A stretch of DNA of 64,000 bases, taken from positions 1,553,501-1,617,500 of the forward strand of contig CP012816.1 in NCBI GenBank assembly GCA_001936135.1, read 5' to 3'. How positions within the stretch are numbered: the stretch's first letter is position 1; each line of letters begins with the position of its first letter. The notes beneath the pieces were generated by a model. It did no database searches. It was not told the DNA's origin and saw only the letters and a program-made list of their open reading frames with translations. This DNA comes from Saccharomycopsis fibuligera x Saccharomycopsis cf. fibuligera. Its lineage: Eukaryota > Ascomycota > Saccharomycetes > Ascoideales > Saccharomycopsidaceae. Both the position numbers and the translations under genes were made by a program. Shown here piece by piece: positions 32,225 to 41,712 of the stretch.

Positions 32225-33709
32225 CTACTCCACATTGTACTGAGCGCTTCTCGACTGCTGCTTTTGCTCGTTTTTCCAACTTCCTTCAAACATGTGCTTG
32301 ACATAGGCCAACTCATCTTCTTCGTCCTTGGCCCCCATCTGCCCCACGCCAGGACTGAAGCTAGTGATGGGCAATACGAGCACGTCGTCAATGAGGATTG
32401 GCTTTTCCATGCCGGTGAAAAGTTTCCAGTTGATGATTTTGGCGTTTTCGACAGCGTCGAGCTTTGGATCCGAGAGACCGTTGGCTGGCTCTGAGAGACG
32501 CAAGTTTGGGTTGACGATGAAGCCGTTCTTGGATGTGAGCACTTTGGCAGCGCGCCTGTTTTCTTCTTCTTCTTCTTCGTCGCTGGTGGCGCTGGCGGTG
32601 CTGCTGTTGTCGTCGTTGCTGTTGCTGTTGCTTGTGAGCGGAGCGGTGACCTTGGGCGGCACGCCGGTGTATATGTCATTGGGGGCAGCTTTGTCGTGGT
32701 GGGTGGCCACGTTGTTCAAGTAGTTGAAGATCTCGTCAGTGAAAATGCCCGGGCCGGTCCAGTTCATTATGTCTGCGCCTTCCTCGCTCCCCTTTGCCAA
32801 CTTCAACGTGCCCTTTTCTAGTCGTTCGAGAGTGATTTCTGTGATCCTGGTGATGAGGGCGCCGAGCAACGGATGCCCCTGCTTCCCCTGGATGGTCCAC
32901 TGGCAGAACTGGATTCGCCGGGCATACCACTGGGCCCAATCGGGGCGGTCGGGGTCGGCCTCAATGCCCACGACGAGCCCAACGTTGTTCGGCTTGCCGT
33001 ACACTCGCTCGGCGTACGACGGCCACGCGGCGACCTCCTTCAAGTTGAAGGTGTCAATGTCGCTGTACACCCCGCCGCGCGCAAAGACAACCAAGTAGCG
33101 GAAAAAGTCCGCCTTGAGGATGGGATGGGGAAGCAGCTCGTACGCCCTGAGAACGTCGGGCACCGTCTGGTACAACTGGCGCACCAACTCGTGGCACGCG
33201 CTGTCGGGGAGGAGCTTGTGGACAAAGCCCGGGTTCAACGCGGCCCACCGGCGCACTAGGTGCTTGAGGTTGCTCGGGAACTTGCTGCTCTCGAGATCAA
33301 CCTTCCAGGTTTGCCAGATGAACCGCGGAATGGGCTTGTGCGGGTGGTAGGGAAAGTGGAACGCAAGCTGCTCGCGGAGCGACGCGTGCTCCGAGAGAGA
33401 GTTCTGCGGCGACGAGGGCGTGACGGAGAACTCCAAGGACGACAGCGACGACTGCGACGATAGCGACGTCTGCGACGACGCGCCCTTCGCGCCAGCGCTG
33501 TTCCCGCTGCGGCTCTGGCCGTCTTTCGCTAGAGCCTGTCCGTGGGTCTTGAGGCTCACCTCGCCGGCCGGCCTGCTGTGCTTGTATTTCATGGCAAACT
33601 TGGCGTAGTAAGGCCCATCGGCGTTGGTGCGCCACACGAGGTGGAAAACGATGTAGAGAGCACCGGTCAAAATGAGGGCGACCCTGACTTTCTTGGTGAC
33701 TGCGAGCAT
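32225..33709 (-). CDS. OCH1: Initiating alpha-1,6-mannosyltransferase (Och1, GT32)
   Basis: Type II membrane protein: short basic N terminus and a signal anchor (VALILTGALYIVFHLVW, residues 9-25). The catalytic part carries IPRFIWQTWKVD, ILKADFFRYLVVFARGGVYS and the DXD motif in YSDIDTF (about residue 218), followed by NWTGPGIFTDEIFNYL. Och1 adds the first outer-chain alpha-1,6-mannose to N-glycans in the cis-Golgi; GT32 enzymes use GDP-mannose and Mn2+. Length (494) agrees with yeast Och1. A Ser/Asn/Glu-rich insert (DEEEEEENRR) lies near residue 380. The gene is unusually GC-rich compared with the rest of the window. Divergent from MTR3. Confidence 0.92.
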   Translation of the reverse strand: MLAVTKKVRVALILTGALYIVFHLVWRTNADGPYYAKFAMKYKHSRPAGEVSLKTHGQALAKDGQSRSGNSAGAKGASSQTSLSSQSSLSSLEFSVTPSSPQNSLSEHASLREQLAFHFPYHPHKPIPRFIWQTWKVDLESSKFPSNLKHLVRRWAALNPGFVHKLLPDSACHELVRQLYQTVPDVLRAYELLPHPILKADFFRYLVVFARGGVYSDIDTFNLKEVAAWPSYAERVYGKPNNVGLVVGIEADPDRPDWAQWYARRIQFCQWTIQGKQGHPLLGALITRITEITLERLEKGTLKLAKGSEEGADIMNWTGPGIFTDEIFNYLNNVATHHDKAAPNDIYTGVPPKVTAPLTSNSNSNDDNSSTASATSDEEEEEENRRAAKVLTSKNGFIVNPNLRLSEPANGLSDPKLDAVENAKIINWKLFTGMEKPILIDDVLVLPITSFSPGVGQMGAKDEEDELAYVKHMFEGSWKNEQKQQSRSAQYNVE

Positions 33710-34286
33710 GGGTTATGGAGTTGGAGCAGCGATGTACTGGAGTGCCATGGGATGCGCGAGAGCAACGAGAGACGAGAGAGAGATGCGGAGCCCAAGCACC
33801 AGAGGCGATAGATGGATAGATATGGTCAGGTAGACAGATGGACAGATGGTCAGATGGACAGGTGGACAGGTGGACAGATGGTCTGAGCGACACACTGCGG
33901 CAAGAAGAATAGGGCGCCTTTAAAGCTGTGAAACGAGCGCCCCGATTGTCAATTTGTCACTCACTGCTGGAACGTGTCTTTATAGCGGACCGCTCACTCA
34001 CAACGCTGCTGCTGCTGCACCGCCCCTGGCAGCGGAGCGCTGCTCTGTCTGCTGAGACAATCGATCGCCCTGCCGGCCATTGTCTGTGTCAGGTGACCGC
34101 GAAGTCTAGACCGGCAAAAAAAGTTTTCAGTGGGAAAAAAAAATCAAGTGTTCGGAGCAGAGCAGAGGCGAGAAGGGAAGAGGCGACAAGAGCAGAGAAG
34201 AGAAGGTGCTGCTGACGACGGTAGGACAGCAGATGCTACACCGAACTGGCCCGCAGTGATACACGCAGACACACACACAACACAGC
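33710..34286. other. OCH1/MTR3 divergent promoter
   Basis: GC-rich, purine/pyrimidine-skewed stretches (for example GAGCAGAGCAGAGGCGAGAA near 34155). It includes the GACAGATG minisatellite near OCH1. No gene seen. Confidence 0.5.
33808..33883. repeat. Short-unit minisatellite upstream of OCH1
   Basis: About 75 bases of imperfect 8-10 base units of the type GACAGATG / GACAGGTG in tandem, 100-170 bases before the OCH1 start codon. Confidence 0.7.
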
Positions 34287-35258
34287 ATGGACAGAAAGAG
34301 AGCAACAGGCCCAGACAGCGCCCACCCGTTGGTGTTTGGCCGGGCGCCAGTGGCGCCGCGGGCGCCACAGGCGCCAGAACAGGCGCCAGAACAGGCGCCG
34401 CCGCCAAAACCGGCACAGACGATCAGAAACTTCTTTGTCCAGACAGGGGTGGTGGATAACGCCAACGGCTCGTGCTACTTGGAGGTCGACGGCACCGCGA
34501 TCATTGTTTCCGTGTACGGTGCTAAGCCGGTCAGAGGCTCCTCCATCGGCGCGGCGAGTTTCACCGTCAGCTCCAAGCTCTCCCCGAACGTTGGCGAGCT
34601 TGCGAACTTCAAGTCGCGCCGGTTCCAGCAGCAGCAGCAGCAGCAGCGCAGTGCCAGCCCGCAGGAGGCAGAGCTAGAGCTCGCCGGCGACGACGGCGCG
34701 GACGGCGACGACGGCTATCTAACGACCACGTCTTTTGCGAGAGCCCAGCACTCCCAGCTTGAGCAGAAGCTCAGCACGTACATCCAGCAGGCGTTCGTGC
34801 CCCTGGTGCTCTTGCACAAGTACCCGAAGGCTGCGATCGAGTGCTTCGTCAACGTTCTCACCAACGACCAGGCCTCGAACGGCGACTTGCTTTCCTTGAT
34901 CACCTGGGCAGCAAACTGCACCGCGCTAGCGTTGGTGGACTCCGGCCTCGAGCTCAAGGACATTGTCACCACAGGCAGCGCGCAGCTCGCCGGCAGCAGC
35001 GAGGGCCGCGCCGGCAAGGTAGTGGTGGACCCGTTGTACGGCGACGGCAGCGGCGGCGCCAGCGGCGGCGTGGAGGACAGCGCAAGAGCGGTGGTGTCCT
35101 ACATGAGCACCACCGACTCCATTGTGGGGCTCCTTGTGGACAGCCAGGCCGAGCTCAGCGGCCCCGTGGTGAGCCAGTTGGTCGACGGCTGCAACGCCAT
35201 GGCGCGGGAAATCAGAGCAAACATCAACGGCTACCTTGTGAACAGCTTGGGCGGCTGA
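34287..35258 (+). CDS. MTR3: Exosome core subunit Mtr3 (RNase PH-like)
   Basis: RNase PH fold: IRNFFVQTGVVDNANGSCYL, IIVSVYGAKPVRGSS, then LVLLHKYPKAAIECFVNVL and LITWAANCTALALVDSGLEL, in the order seen in Mtr3. The six RNase PH-like subunits form the ring of the nuclear and cytoplasmic RNA exosome; in yeast they are catalytically inactive, and the acidic active-site residues are not evident here. The N-terminal 48 residues are an Ala/Pro repeat tract (APEQAPEQAPPPKPAQ), and a Gln run (about residues 114-120) sits in a loop. 323 residues against 250 in S. cerevisiae. Strongly GC-rich, with C or G at most third positions. Confidence 0.85.
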   Translation: MDRKRATGPDSAHPLVFGRAPVAPRAPQAPEQAPEQAPPPKPAQTIRNFFVQTGVVDNANGSCYLEVDGTAIIVSVYGAKPVRGSSIGAASFTVSSKLSPNVGELANFKSRRFQQQQQQQRSASPQEAELELAGDDGADGDDGYLTTTSFARAQHSQLEQKLSTYIQQAFVPLVLLHKYPKAAIECFVNVLTNDQASNGDLLSLITWAANCTALALVDSGLELKDIVTTGSAQLAGSSEGRAGKVVVDPLYGDGSGGASGGVEDSARAVVSYMSTTDSIVGLLVDSQAELSGPVVSQLVDGCNAMAREIRANINGYLVNSLGG

Positions 35259-35999
35259 GAGGCCGGGCGGCCGCGCCCCCGGACTGCTGTGCTATATCGA
35301 GCTATATACAGAGAAGACAAAAAAAATAAAAAATAAGAAAAGAGCAAACGGAGAAGTTGGTATTTTACGTTGCTGCGTTGTAGGAACTACTCTGTAGCGC
35401 AGGTCCTGATGGTCCTGCGGCGCATTCCCGCGCTGCTGACGTTTGAAGAGTCAGAGACGTCTGCGGCCGAGCGTGCTTGCTGGCTGTTGCGAATAAGACA
35501 AGGGGATAGGAACAGGGCTAGATATCGCATCCGCTCATTCGAAAATGAAAAGGCTGCAGTAGCAAAGTGGGTTCGGGGTTTTCCTGTGTCCACGGCGCCC
35601 ACAATGCCGTGGTGATTTTGACAGGGTACGCCAAACTGCACATTGCTTGCCCCATGTGAAGCCGGCAAAACAACTGCGCGCGCATCCAGGATCAGTTGGC
35701 ACAGTTCTGCCTGCTGTTCTGCTCTCCCTGTCTCTGCACTTGGCTGGGCTTCTGGAGACCAGACTTCCTTTCCCGAGACCATTGCCACATACAGTTTTGC
35801 GATTTTTCTCATGCGCTGGCCAAGAGCTGCCAAGTTCTCAAGGAAAGGCTAAACTCTATCAGCGACGAAAAAAGAAACAAAAAAACCGTTGAAAAAGCCC
35901 GCGTCACGCAGCGCCCTGCAGCCTTATCTTCGGAGCAGAAAAGTGAATAAAAAAATGAAAAATAGATAAAAAAGTAAAAAATTTTTTTCTTTTTTTTTT

Positions 36000-36033
<34 letters not shown>

Positions 36034-36168
36034 TCCCTCTCTCTTATACTATATATGCCGAACCTGATGCATCCAGTGTCGCGTTTTGGCCTTCGTCTGC
36101 CCTGAGATCCTGGTATCTGAGGTCTCGCATCGCCAGCCAAAGAAATACTCAAAGCAGGACAAGCCAAT
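35259..36168. other. AAH1 upstream region
   Basis: GC-rich at first, then AT-rich with a T run at 36002-36032 about 140 bases before AAH1. GAGTCA at 35449-35454 (a Bas1/Gcn4 core) is far upstream. A 148-codon minus frame overlaps it, but codon and residue patterns look non-coding. Confidence 0.45.
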
Positions 36169-37239
36169 ATGCCCGCAGCCTACCCATGCACCCACGAGAT
36201 GAAGCAGTTCTTCACAGAGCTCCCAAAGTGCGAACACCACGTCCACTTGGAGGGCACTCTTTCACCACAGTTGCTTTTCAAGCTCATCCACAAACACAGT
36301 GTCACGCTTCCGGATGATTTCCCAAAGACCCCTGAGGCACTCAAGCAGCGTTACGACAGGTTTGCCAACTTGGACGACTTCTTGCACTTTTACTACATTG
36401 GCATGAACGTTCTCATCGACGAAGAAGATTTCTTCCAGCTTGCGTGGGACTACTTCCAGGTGGCCTCGCAATCTGGGCTCCACCACACAGAGGTGTTTTT
36501 TGACCCGCAGGGCCATTTGCTGCGCAGTGTTGCGTTCCCGACCTTTTTGAACGGCTTCACGAAAGCGGCAGCCAAAGCAGAACGAGAGCTCAACATTACC
36601 TCCAGGCTAATCATGTGTTTGCTCAGACACTTGCCGCCAGCAGACGGCCTTGAAACCATCGCGCAAGCCTCCCGGTACTACGCTGAGGGCAAAATTCACG
36701 GCTTGGGGCTCGATTCCGCCGAGAAGCCTTTCCCGCCAGAGCTTTTCAAAGACTGCTATGCTCAAATCAAGCAGCAGTTCCCGCATGTCGGACTCACGGC
36801 TCACGCTGGAGAAGAAGGCGGGCCGGACTATGTCACTGATGCGCTCGATGTTTTGAAAGTCACTAGAGTGGACCATGGGATCAATGCTGCTAGAGACCCT
36901 CAACTTTTGGCTAGACTCGCTGACCAAAAAACGTTGCTTTCGGTGTGCCCGATTTCAAACTTGAAATTACAGGTGGTGCAAGACTTATCAGAGTTGCCAC
37001 TTCGTGAGTTGTTGGACGCCGGAGTTCCGTTCAGTCTCAATTCAGACGACCCTGCCTATTTTAACGGTTATGTGGTAGATTGTTATGTGGCGGTGCATGA
37101 ACATTTTGGCTTCGATTTGAAAACCTGGTGCAAGATTGCAAAGAATGGGATCAACGGAAGTTGGATTGATTTGGAGTATAAGCAAAGATTGTCCAAGTTA
37201 GTGGATGAGGTTTATGAAAAATACAAGCATCTTGAATAA
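36169..37239 (+). CDS. AAH1: Adenine deaminase (Aah1)
   Basis: Metal-dependent deaminase with the zinc ligands in CEHHVHLEGT (H24, H26), the catalytic Glu region LTAHAGEEGG (about residue 208), TRVDHGINA (about 235) and the Asp pair SLNSDDPAYF (about 290). LDSAEKPFPPELF and LIMCLLRHLPP are characteristic of the fungal adenine deaminases. It converts adenine to hypoxanthine in purine salvage. 356 residues, normal. Codon 118 (36520-36522) is CTG within DPQGHL-CTG-RSV; remembered S. cerevisiae Aah1 has Ser there, which supports CTG = Ser. Last gene of the GC-rich island, becoming AT-richer at its 3' end. Confidence 0.94.
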   Translation: MPAAYPCTHEMKQFFTELPKCEHHVHLEGTLSPQLLFKLIHKHSVTLPDDFPKTPEALKQRYDRFANLDDFLHFYYIGMNVLIDEEDFFQLAWDYFQVASQSGLHHTEVFFDPQGHLLRSVAFPTFLNGFTKAAAKAERELNITSRLIMCLLRHLPPADGLETIAQASRYYAEGKIHGLGLDSAEKPFPPELFKDCYAQIKQQFPHVGLTAHAGEEGGPDYVTDALDVLKVTRVDHGINAARDPQLLARLADQKTLLSVCPISNLKLQVVQDLSELPLRELLDAGVPFSLNSDDPAYFNGYVVDCYVAVHEHFGFDLKTWCKIAKNGINGSWIDLEYKQRLSKLVDEVYEKYKHLE

Positions 37240-38200
37240 GTTACGGGCGACTAGCCTTGGCCGGTGCTTTTTCTGCTGCTGACGAGTCACAGATTTTTCT
37301 GTCTGTCCAATTGAAAAGAGCTCTTGGCTCCTATTTATTCGCATATTAATTTGTTTTTCGGATTTCTGATTTTTGGTCGTCATTTTGTCCTTTCATTCGC
37401 TTGTTTTTCCTGCTTTTTCATCATTTGTCTTCTTGCCAAATTCCTTTTAAATTACATTTTGTATGGGTTTTCAATAAAGCATAGACTCCAAATCTCGGTA
37501 GCGTTTTTCGAATATGTTTACCATTCAATTTTGGACACACTCTTATAGCAAGCAACAGATGTCCCAAAAGACTTTATTATGTAGTTTCCGAGTGAATGCC
37601 CAGAAATAACCGTAAATAGTATTTTTACATGGCTGTCCAAGACAACCAATGTCGACTCAAAATCTTTTGATTATCGAAATCCTATGGTAAATTCTATACT
37701 AATATCGTTTCTTAACTGAATACTGATAAACATTTCTTTAGCCAAGAAAGAATCAATCAGCATCTTCTTGATTTCTTACTAGTGCCTCTACTTTATGCAA
37801 CATTGCATGCGCACCCTCTGATGATATTATGAAAGCAAAATGATCTTATAAAAAAAAAAAAAAAAAAGGCTATGCCAACAAACATGTTCTTGTAACTTAA
37901 ATTTTGTTTCATAGTGGCTCTATCAGCGTGGCTTCAAAGCCTTTGATATCTCAGTATCCAACTGTTTTGAAAAGTTCACCAAAAGGTGCCGAGCTTCACA
38001 ATGGCTTCTGTGTTTGGCAGTGATCCTGTTCCTTGCTTATCAGCAATTAGCTTCATGTTCCACCAGAATACATAGAACTTGCATCCATTGAAATTATTGA
38101 TTTACCTGTTGGAAAATCTAACCGCGTTGGTCCTCAGAGTCAAAACTACTAAAGTTTAACATTTTACACAAAAAAGGTGGAATGCAACAGTGTATTAAAT

Positions 38201-38239
<39 letters not shown>

Positions 38240-38304
38240 TTCTTTTACGAATTTATCTAGGAATGCAATATACATAAAACAACAATATCATTAAACCAAC
38301 TATA
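37240..38304. other. Convergent intergenic region
   Basis: 1.06 kb between two 3' ends. An A run at about 37850-37867 and 36 consecutive T at 38203-38238. No gene or RNA recognised. Confidence 0.5.
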
Positions 38305-39855
38305 TTAAATTTTACGACTACGAATTTGTTTTTTGATAGTCGGATCATTTTCTATCGGTATACCTGTACCAGAAGTAATACGTTTCTCACCAATATCAAC
38401 ATTTTCATCATTTTTAGAAGTCACTCCGCTTCCGCTTGATTCAGCAGCTTGTTTTCTTCTAGCTGCAATTCTCGCTTCATATTTCGCGTCCAAATCTCTC
38501 AAGTATCTATTTTCCTTGAACAGAAGATCTTTATTTGTACCAATATTGCCAAACAACGGTGGTTCTTTTTGGGCTTTCCTTAATTCTGCTTGAATTTTAG
38601 CTTCATTTTCATCTATGTATGATAACTTACTTTTGGCCTCGCTATTCTCAAATGTATTTGGTTTTTTTGCATCATTTTTGGACTCGCCTTTCTTGCCCTT
38701 CTTTCCCTTTTTATTTTTTTTTTCTGCTAAGGCTTCTTGTTTTTTACGAACCATTGCCGACTTTTTTTCCAACTCAGCAACAACCTTTTCCGTCTTGTCA
38801 AACAATTTTTTCTGCAATTCTTCATCACTCAATTCACTTCGTGTCTTCTTTTGCACCACAGAACATTCTTGCAAAAAATTACCACCAGGAAGGTTATCCA
38901 AATTTGGATTCATCAACCCAAAAAAAAATGATTGAGCTCCTTGCCATGTAGATTTGAGAAAAATCCACAATAAAGGATATATCAAAACATAAAAAATCAA
39001 ACCCCAAATAGTACCAAATGAAAGAAATCTTTTTGTTGACGGCGATCTCATCACCCCTGGATTCACTAAATTTATTTTGACATTCATTGACGTTTTGTCA
39101 CTTCTTTCATATGCATCTAACCTTCTTTGATATTCTTTAGCAAAGCATGCCAAGAGTAATTTTGATGTACCAAACACTTGCCATGGCGATTTCAATGGAT
39201 ATTTTCTTTGTTCCCAAGTAAGATCATCAATATCAATTTTACCAAATACTTGCGAAAGACAAGTAGTCAACAAAATTCTCACTCTACGATCTGAAGGTTG
39301 CGATCTAATTGCTGGTCCCATCAACGTCAACAAATGGAAATGGGCAAAATAATTGATAGCAAGCTGCTTTTCAATGCCGTCCTCAGAAAGGGTTCTTGGT
39401 TTCCCCATAGGGTGCGATTCCCCAGCACAACATATTATCCCATCAAGACGTCTTGGGGTCTGATTGTTAAGCCAATTGGAGGCAAACTTTCTTATTGAAT
39501 ATAATGAATTCAAATCACACTCTTCAGCGTAAATCAACAAGTTGGCATGCTTTGTTCGAATGCTTTCAACATAATCAATGAGCCATTGGTCATGTAAGCT
39601 TCTTACCAACAAGACAATTTGAGCACCACGAGAGGCCAATTCATCAACAACGCTGGCTCCAAGGCCTGTCGTGCCACCAGTAACAATGTAAACTTGTCCA
39701 TGAAAGTTTTTGTCCCAAGTATTGGTGGCGCCGGCAAAGTAGTATTTGAGGGAGAAGACACTAGCAACAATGGGGCCATAGGTCTTGATGTATTCCCACC
39801 CTGGGATGGCACTAGGGCCGTCTTGAAAAGCGCTGGCAAGAATGTGGACAGGCAT
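38305..39855 (-). CDS. Short-chain dehydrogenase with Lys-rich C-terminal extension
   Basis: The first 330 residues are an SDR: GQVYIVTGGTTGLGASVVDE (Rossmann glycine motif, about residue 54) and NYFAHFHLLTLMGP; the expected YxxxK near residue 230 reads QVFGTSKLLLACF, so the catalytic Tyr appears replaced by Phe while Lys is kept. After VNPGVMRSPSTKRF comes a hydrophobic hairpin (IWGLIFYVLIYPLLWIFL, about residues 285-302) that could bind membrane or lipid droplet. From about residue 350 the protein is a charged, helical tail with a KKNKKGKKGKKGE block. Related SDRs with a hydrophobic segment include lipid-droplet Env9-type enzymes, but I cannot name an orthologue. Divergent from IPI3. Confidence 0.7.
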   Translation of the reverse strand: MPVHILASAFQDGPSAIPGWEYIKTYGPIVASVFSLKYYFAGATNTWDKNFHGQVYIVTGGTTGLGASVVDELASRGAQIVLLVRSLHDQWLIDYVESIRTKHANLLIYAEECDLNSLYSIRKFASNWLNNQTPRRLDGIICCAGESHPMGKPRTLSEDGIEKQLAINYFAHFHLLTLMGPAIRSQPSDRRVRILLTTCLSQVFGKIDIDDLTWEQRKYPLKSPWQVFGTSKLLLACFAKEYQRRLDAYERSDKTSMNVKINLVNPGVMRSPSTKRFLSFGTIWGLIFYVLIYPLLWIFLKSTWQGAQSFFFGLMNPNLDNLPGGNFLQECSVVQKKTRSELSDEELQKKLFDKTEKVVAELEKKSAMVRKKQEALAEKKNKKGKKGKKGESKNDAKKPNTFENSEAKSKLSYIDENEAKIQAELRKAQKEPPLFGNIGTNKDLLFKENRYLRDLDAKYEARIAARRKQAAESSGSGVTSKNDENVDIGEKRITSGTGIPIENDPTIKKQIRSRKI

Positions 39856-40125
39856 GACTTGTGACTTGTGTTTGCGTGCCCAGAATATATGATAAATGGT
39901 AATTTGTGATGGCGCTTAAAACTAATTCACTTTTAGCCTCTGCGATGTTGAAACGAGGCGCCTGGAAAATATATTCTGGGTTTCTAGCACGTGCAAAAGC
40001 ATGTGACCTAGATGCGAAGAGGTAAAAAAATTTATTTTCTGCATCTTCCATCGACTTCAACATTAACTGTTAACTCCCAGAAATAACACCTCAAAGCCGT
40101 ATTAAAACTCACTCACTACACCATA
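39856..40125. promoter_or_regulatory. Bidirectional promoter, SDR gene / IPI3
   Basis: 270 bases. GCACGTGC palindrome (39987-39994), a PAC-like GCGATG (39942-39947) and an A-rich tract near 40025, a combination often seen at ribosome-biogenesis genes such as IPI3. Motif-based inference. Confidence 0.4.
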
Positions 40126-41712
40126 ATGGAAGAAATAGTCACGTATATTGGCGCAGGCTTGGATGAAGATAAACACGGAGAAAATTCCGTTGGCTACAGC
40201 GTCTCTGTTCATTCCAATAGTGTTTCCTATGCTTACAAGAATGCCAATGCTCATCCTCACGGGGCAGTATCAACGGGCTTTTTGGGATCCAGCAACGACA
40301 AGGTCTTTGCCGGTGTCAAGAACAAAGCGTTGCTCCATGTGTATGTTAATGGCAAAGAAGCTCCTATTCAAAAGATTCCTGTACCGGAGCAGTTAACCTC
40401 ATTGACAATAACAAACCATAGTAGCAATAAGTCGGCCAACAACGACAGGACAAATGGCTCTTCAGATGAATTTCTTCAATTACCTTGGCTTCTTGTTGCT
40501 GGAAGCATTACCGGTAAACTTTATGTCTGGGAGCTTAACTCTGGGAACTTACTTTACAACCGGTCAGTGCATTACCAGAAAATTAACAAAATTGCTTTGT
40601 CCAATAACAATAACTACATAGTCACCACCTCTGATGATGCAAGAGTCCTAGTGTTTCGCACCTTGGACATTATTACTGCCCACCAATCTCAGAATTTCAA
40701 CATTAAACCTTTACATACCATCACTGATCATACTTTGCCGGTTACAGGTTTGCAAATCACTTCTGGCTTGAGCAGCGATTTGAAATTGATAACTACATCT
40801 ACCGACTCAACATGTCGTATCTACGACTTGACTACTGGTAAGTTGCAACTTACATTAGTGCTGGCCTATCCTATCCATTCACTTGCCCTAGATCCAGCAT
40901 TCAGAGCTATCTATCTAGGTTTAGCAAATGCTATTATAAGAGAAGTGAAACTTTACCAGGTGGATCCTATCACTAAGAAGCTTTATTATATTGCAGAAAA
41001 AGCATCAAACAAAATTATTACTCTTGAAGATGATCCAGATTTCAAATATAGTTTCTTGGGTCACCAACAGACAGAAAAATCTTCAACTGCAAAAGTACAT
41101 GTTTCCAGCTTGGACGTCTCATTTGATGGGACAATATTAGTCTCTGGAGATACTTTGGGTAAAGTTTTGGTCAGCGATATCTTCACCAAACAAACCCTCA
41201 AAGCACTCAAACCGGTAAAAGGCGCTGTTACTTGTTTGCAGTTATCCATTGCTCTTTCCAAGGATCCTAACTCTGGAGGCAGCAGTAGTGGTGGTGTCAA
41301 TTTATTAGGATCAAAAAAATCTTCAAACAATTACAAAACGGTGCCGCAGCTTAAAAGAACTATTGGCAACAATTCTGATCTTTTACATCATGAAATTCAG
41401 GTACAGATTCCAGAAAATCAATACCATCTGCGTTTGGTAAGCAATAACCAGAAATTAGATTACAATTTTGACGAGTACTTGGCCAATGTGGCAGCAGAAG
41501 AGCAGGTGTTTAGTAGATTAGCAGAGGGCAGCGACCAACAATCACAGCAAAATGGTGGCAGGGCATCGGTTGAAGCTGCTGCTAAAGAATCAAATGAAGT
41601 TGCTGAATTGAAACGGAAACTTGAGAAGATAACTAGTGCTTACTCACAGTTGAGGGGCATTCATGAGGAATTGTACGAGGAGCATACCAAATTGCTTGGT
41701 AGCAAAGATTGA
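40126..41712 (+). CDS. IPI3: Rix1-complex WD40 protein Ipi3
   Basis: WD40 beta-propeller with repeat units such as WLLVAGSITGKLYVWELNSG, NNYIVTTSDDARVLVFRTLD, LKLITTSTDSTCRIYDLTTG and DGTILVSGDTLGKVLVSDIF; the end is a coiled coil (AELKRKLEKITSAYSQLRGI). YPIHSLALDPAFRAIYLG is typical of Ipi3. With Rix1 and Ipi1 it acts on pre-60S particles in ITS2 processing and also associates with pre-replicative complexes. 528 residues, close to yeast Ipi3 (555). Confidence 0.88.
   Translation: MEEIVTYIGAGLDEDKHGENSVGYSVSVHSNSVSYAYKNANAHPHGAVSTGFLGSSNDKVFAGVKNKALLHVYVNGKEAPIQKIPVPEQLTSLTITNHSSNKSANNDRTNGSSDEFLQLPWLLVAGSITGKLYVWELNSGNLLYNRSVHYQKINKIALSNNNNYIVTTSDDARVLVFRTLDIITAHQSQNFNIKPLHTITDHTLPVTGLQITSGLSSDLKLITTSTDSTCRIYDLTTGKLQLTLVLAYPIHSLALDPAFRAIYLGLANAIIREVKLYQVDPITKKLYYIAEKASNKIITLEDDPDFKYSFLGHQQTEKSSTAKVHVSSLDVSFDGTILVSGDTLGKVLVSDIFTKQTLKALKPVKGAVTCLQLSIALSKDPNSGGSSSGGVNLLGSKKSSNNYKTVPQLKRTIGNNSDLLHHEIQVQIPENQYHLRLVSNNQKLDYNFDEYLANVAAEEQVFSRLAEGSDQQSQQNGGRASVEAAAKESNEVAELKRKLEKITSAYSQLRGIHEELYEEHTKLLGSKD

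Noticed and set aside
33040-33893. Several overlapping frames opposite or out of phase with OCH1
   Set aside because: Shadows of a GC-rich gene; the OCH1 frame carries the GT32 motifs.
35387-35833. 148-codon minus-strand frame between MTR3 and AAH1
   Set aside because: Lies in GC-rich DNA where stop codons are rare; no domain, signal or low-complexity pattern resembling a real protein.
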